From NCBI GenBank assembly GCA_030695265.1, contig JAUYTA010000920.1, positions 1 through 5,922 on the forward strand: DNA of 5,922 nt, in the 5' to 3' direction. The notes beneath the pieces were generated by a model. That model saw only the letters and a list, made by a program, of their open reading frames with translations. It had not been told where the DNA came from and did no database searches. The position numbers were made by a program, and so were the translations under genes. Below, piece after piece: positions 5,818-5,922 of the stretch; positions within the stretch are counted from its first letter, which is position 1, and each line of letters begins with the position of its first letter. The stretch is from Bacteroidota bacterium. GTDB taxonomy: Bacteria > Bacteroidota > Bacteroidia > Bacteroidales > Prolixibacteraceae.

Positions 5818-5850
5818 ACTCAGCAGGTGACTTTGAGTCACCTGCTGAGT
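5818..5850. repeat. Perfect 15-bp inverted repeat with a 3-nt loop
   Basis: The left arm ACTCAGCAGGTGACT (5818-5832) and its exact reverse complement (5836-5850) flank the loop TTG. There is no T-tract on either side, so this is not a standard intrinsic terminator, and it lies only 4 nt from the true terminator. It is more GC-rich than the flanks. It could be a dispersed palindromic (REP-like) unit or a protein-binding site. Confidence 0.75.
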
Positions 5851-5862
5851 AGCTTTGACAAT

Positions 5863-5922
5863 CTATTTCGGCATTGGATAACCCACCAATTTTGCAAGGT
5901 TCTTTTCGATCTCATGCTCCGG
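5863..5922 (-). CDS. C-terminal end of an unidentified protein
   Basis: The minus strand from the right edge reads PEHEIEKNLAKLVGYPMPK and then TAG at 5865-5863. It is open to the edge, has a plausible amphipathic helix (EIEKNLAKLVG), and its stop lies just outside a bidirectional terminator and a hairpin, as expected for the 3' end of a convergent gene. Nineteen residues are too few to name a family. Confidence 0.55.
   Translation of the reverse strand, partial: PEHEIEKNLAKLVGYPMPK

Noticed and set aside
1..5922. CRISPR array, tRNA, rRNA, insertion sequence or phage genes
   Set aside because: I saw no regularly spaced repeats, tRNA or rRNA signatures, transposase or phage proteins in any frame.

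Overview
The window looks like chromosomal DNA from a gliding-lineage member of the Bacteroidota. The reasons are a GldH-type lipoprotein, a Bacteroidota-style PSP1/RicT protein, several upstream elements matching the phylum's -7 promoter consensus TAnnTTTG, A-rich leaders rather than Shine-Dalgarno sites, and a short GC-rich repeat that I recall from intergenic regions of this phylum. A marine or sediment Bacteroidales/Marinilabiliales-like host is a guess from protein flavour only.

Left part (1-2903, all on the minus strand, so transcription runs right to left): holB (DNA polymerase III delta') comes first. After a 128-nt gap with a weak hairpin and a new promoter comes ricT (PSP1 domain), then gldH (start overlaps the ricT stop), then the first codons of trmB (tRNA m7G46 methyltransferase, probable GTG start) running off the left edge. 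ricT-gldH-trmB reads as one tightly packed transcription unit. The holB-ricT neighbourhood is also known from Bacillus (holB-yaaT).

Middle part (2904-3718): a divergent promoter region is followed by a small intact antitoxin-like gene on the plus strand. It is translationally coupled to a broken PIN-domain toxin gene, which has an in-frame TAA and has lost the central third of the domain. This is a decayed type II toxin-antitoxin module with a surviving antitoxin.

Right part (3719-5922): pgk (phosphoglycerate kinase) has its own promoter-like element. It is followed by a GC-rich hairpin repeat and a strong intrinsic terminator. Next come a C_GCAxxG_C_C family redox-type protein and a 62-aa DUF2892/YgaP-like membrane protein. 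A bidirectional terminator and a separate perfect 15-bp inverted repeat then separate these from the last 19 codons of an unidentified minus-strand gene at the right edge.

Most of the window is ordinary housekeeping. I see no convincing new multi-gene system. The points most worth a second look are the degraded toxin-antitoxin locus, the three short palindromic elements, and the pairing of a cysteine-motif redox protein with a YgaP-like membrane stub.
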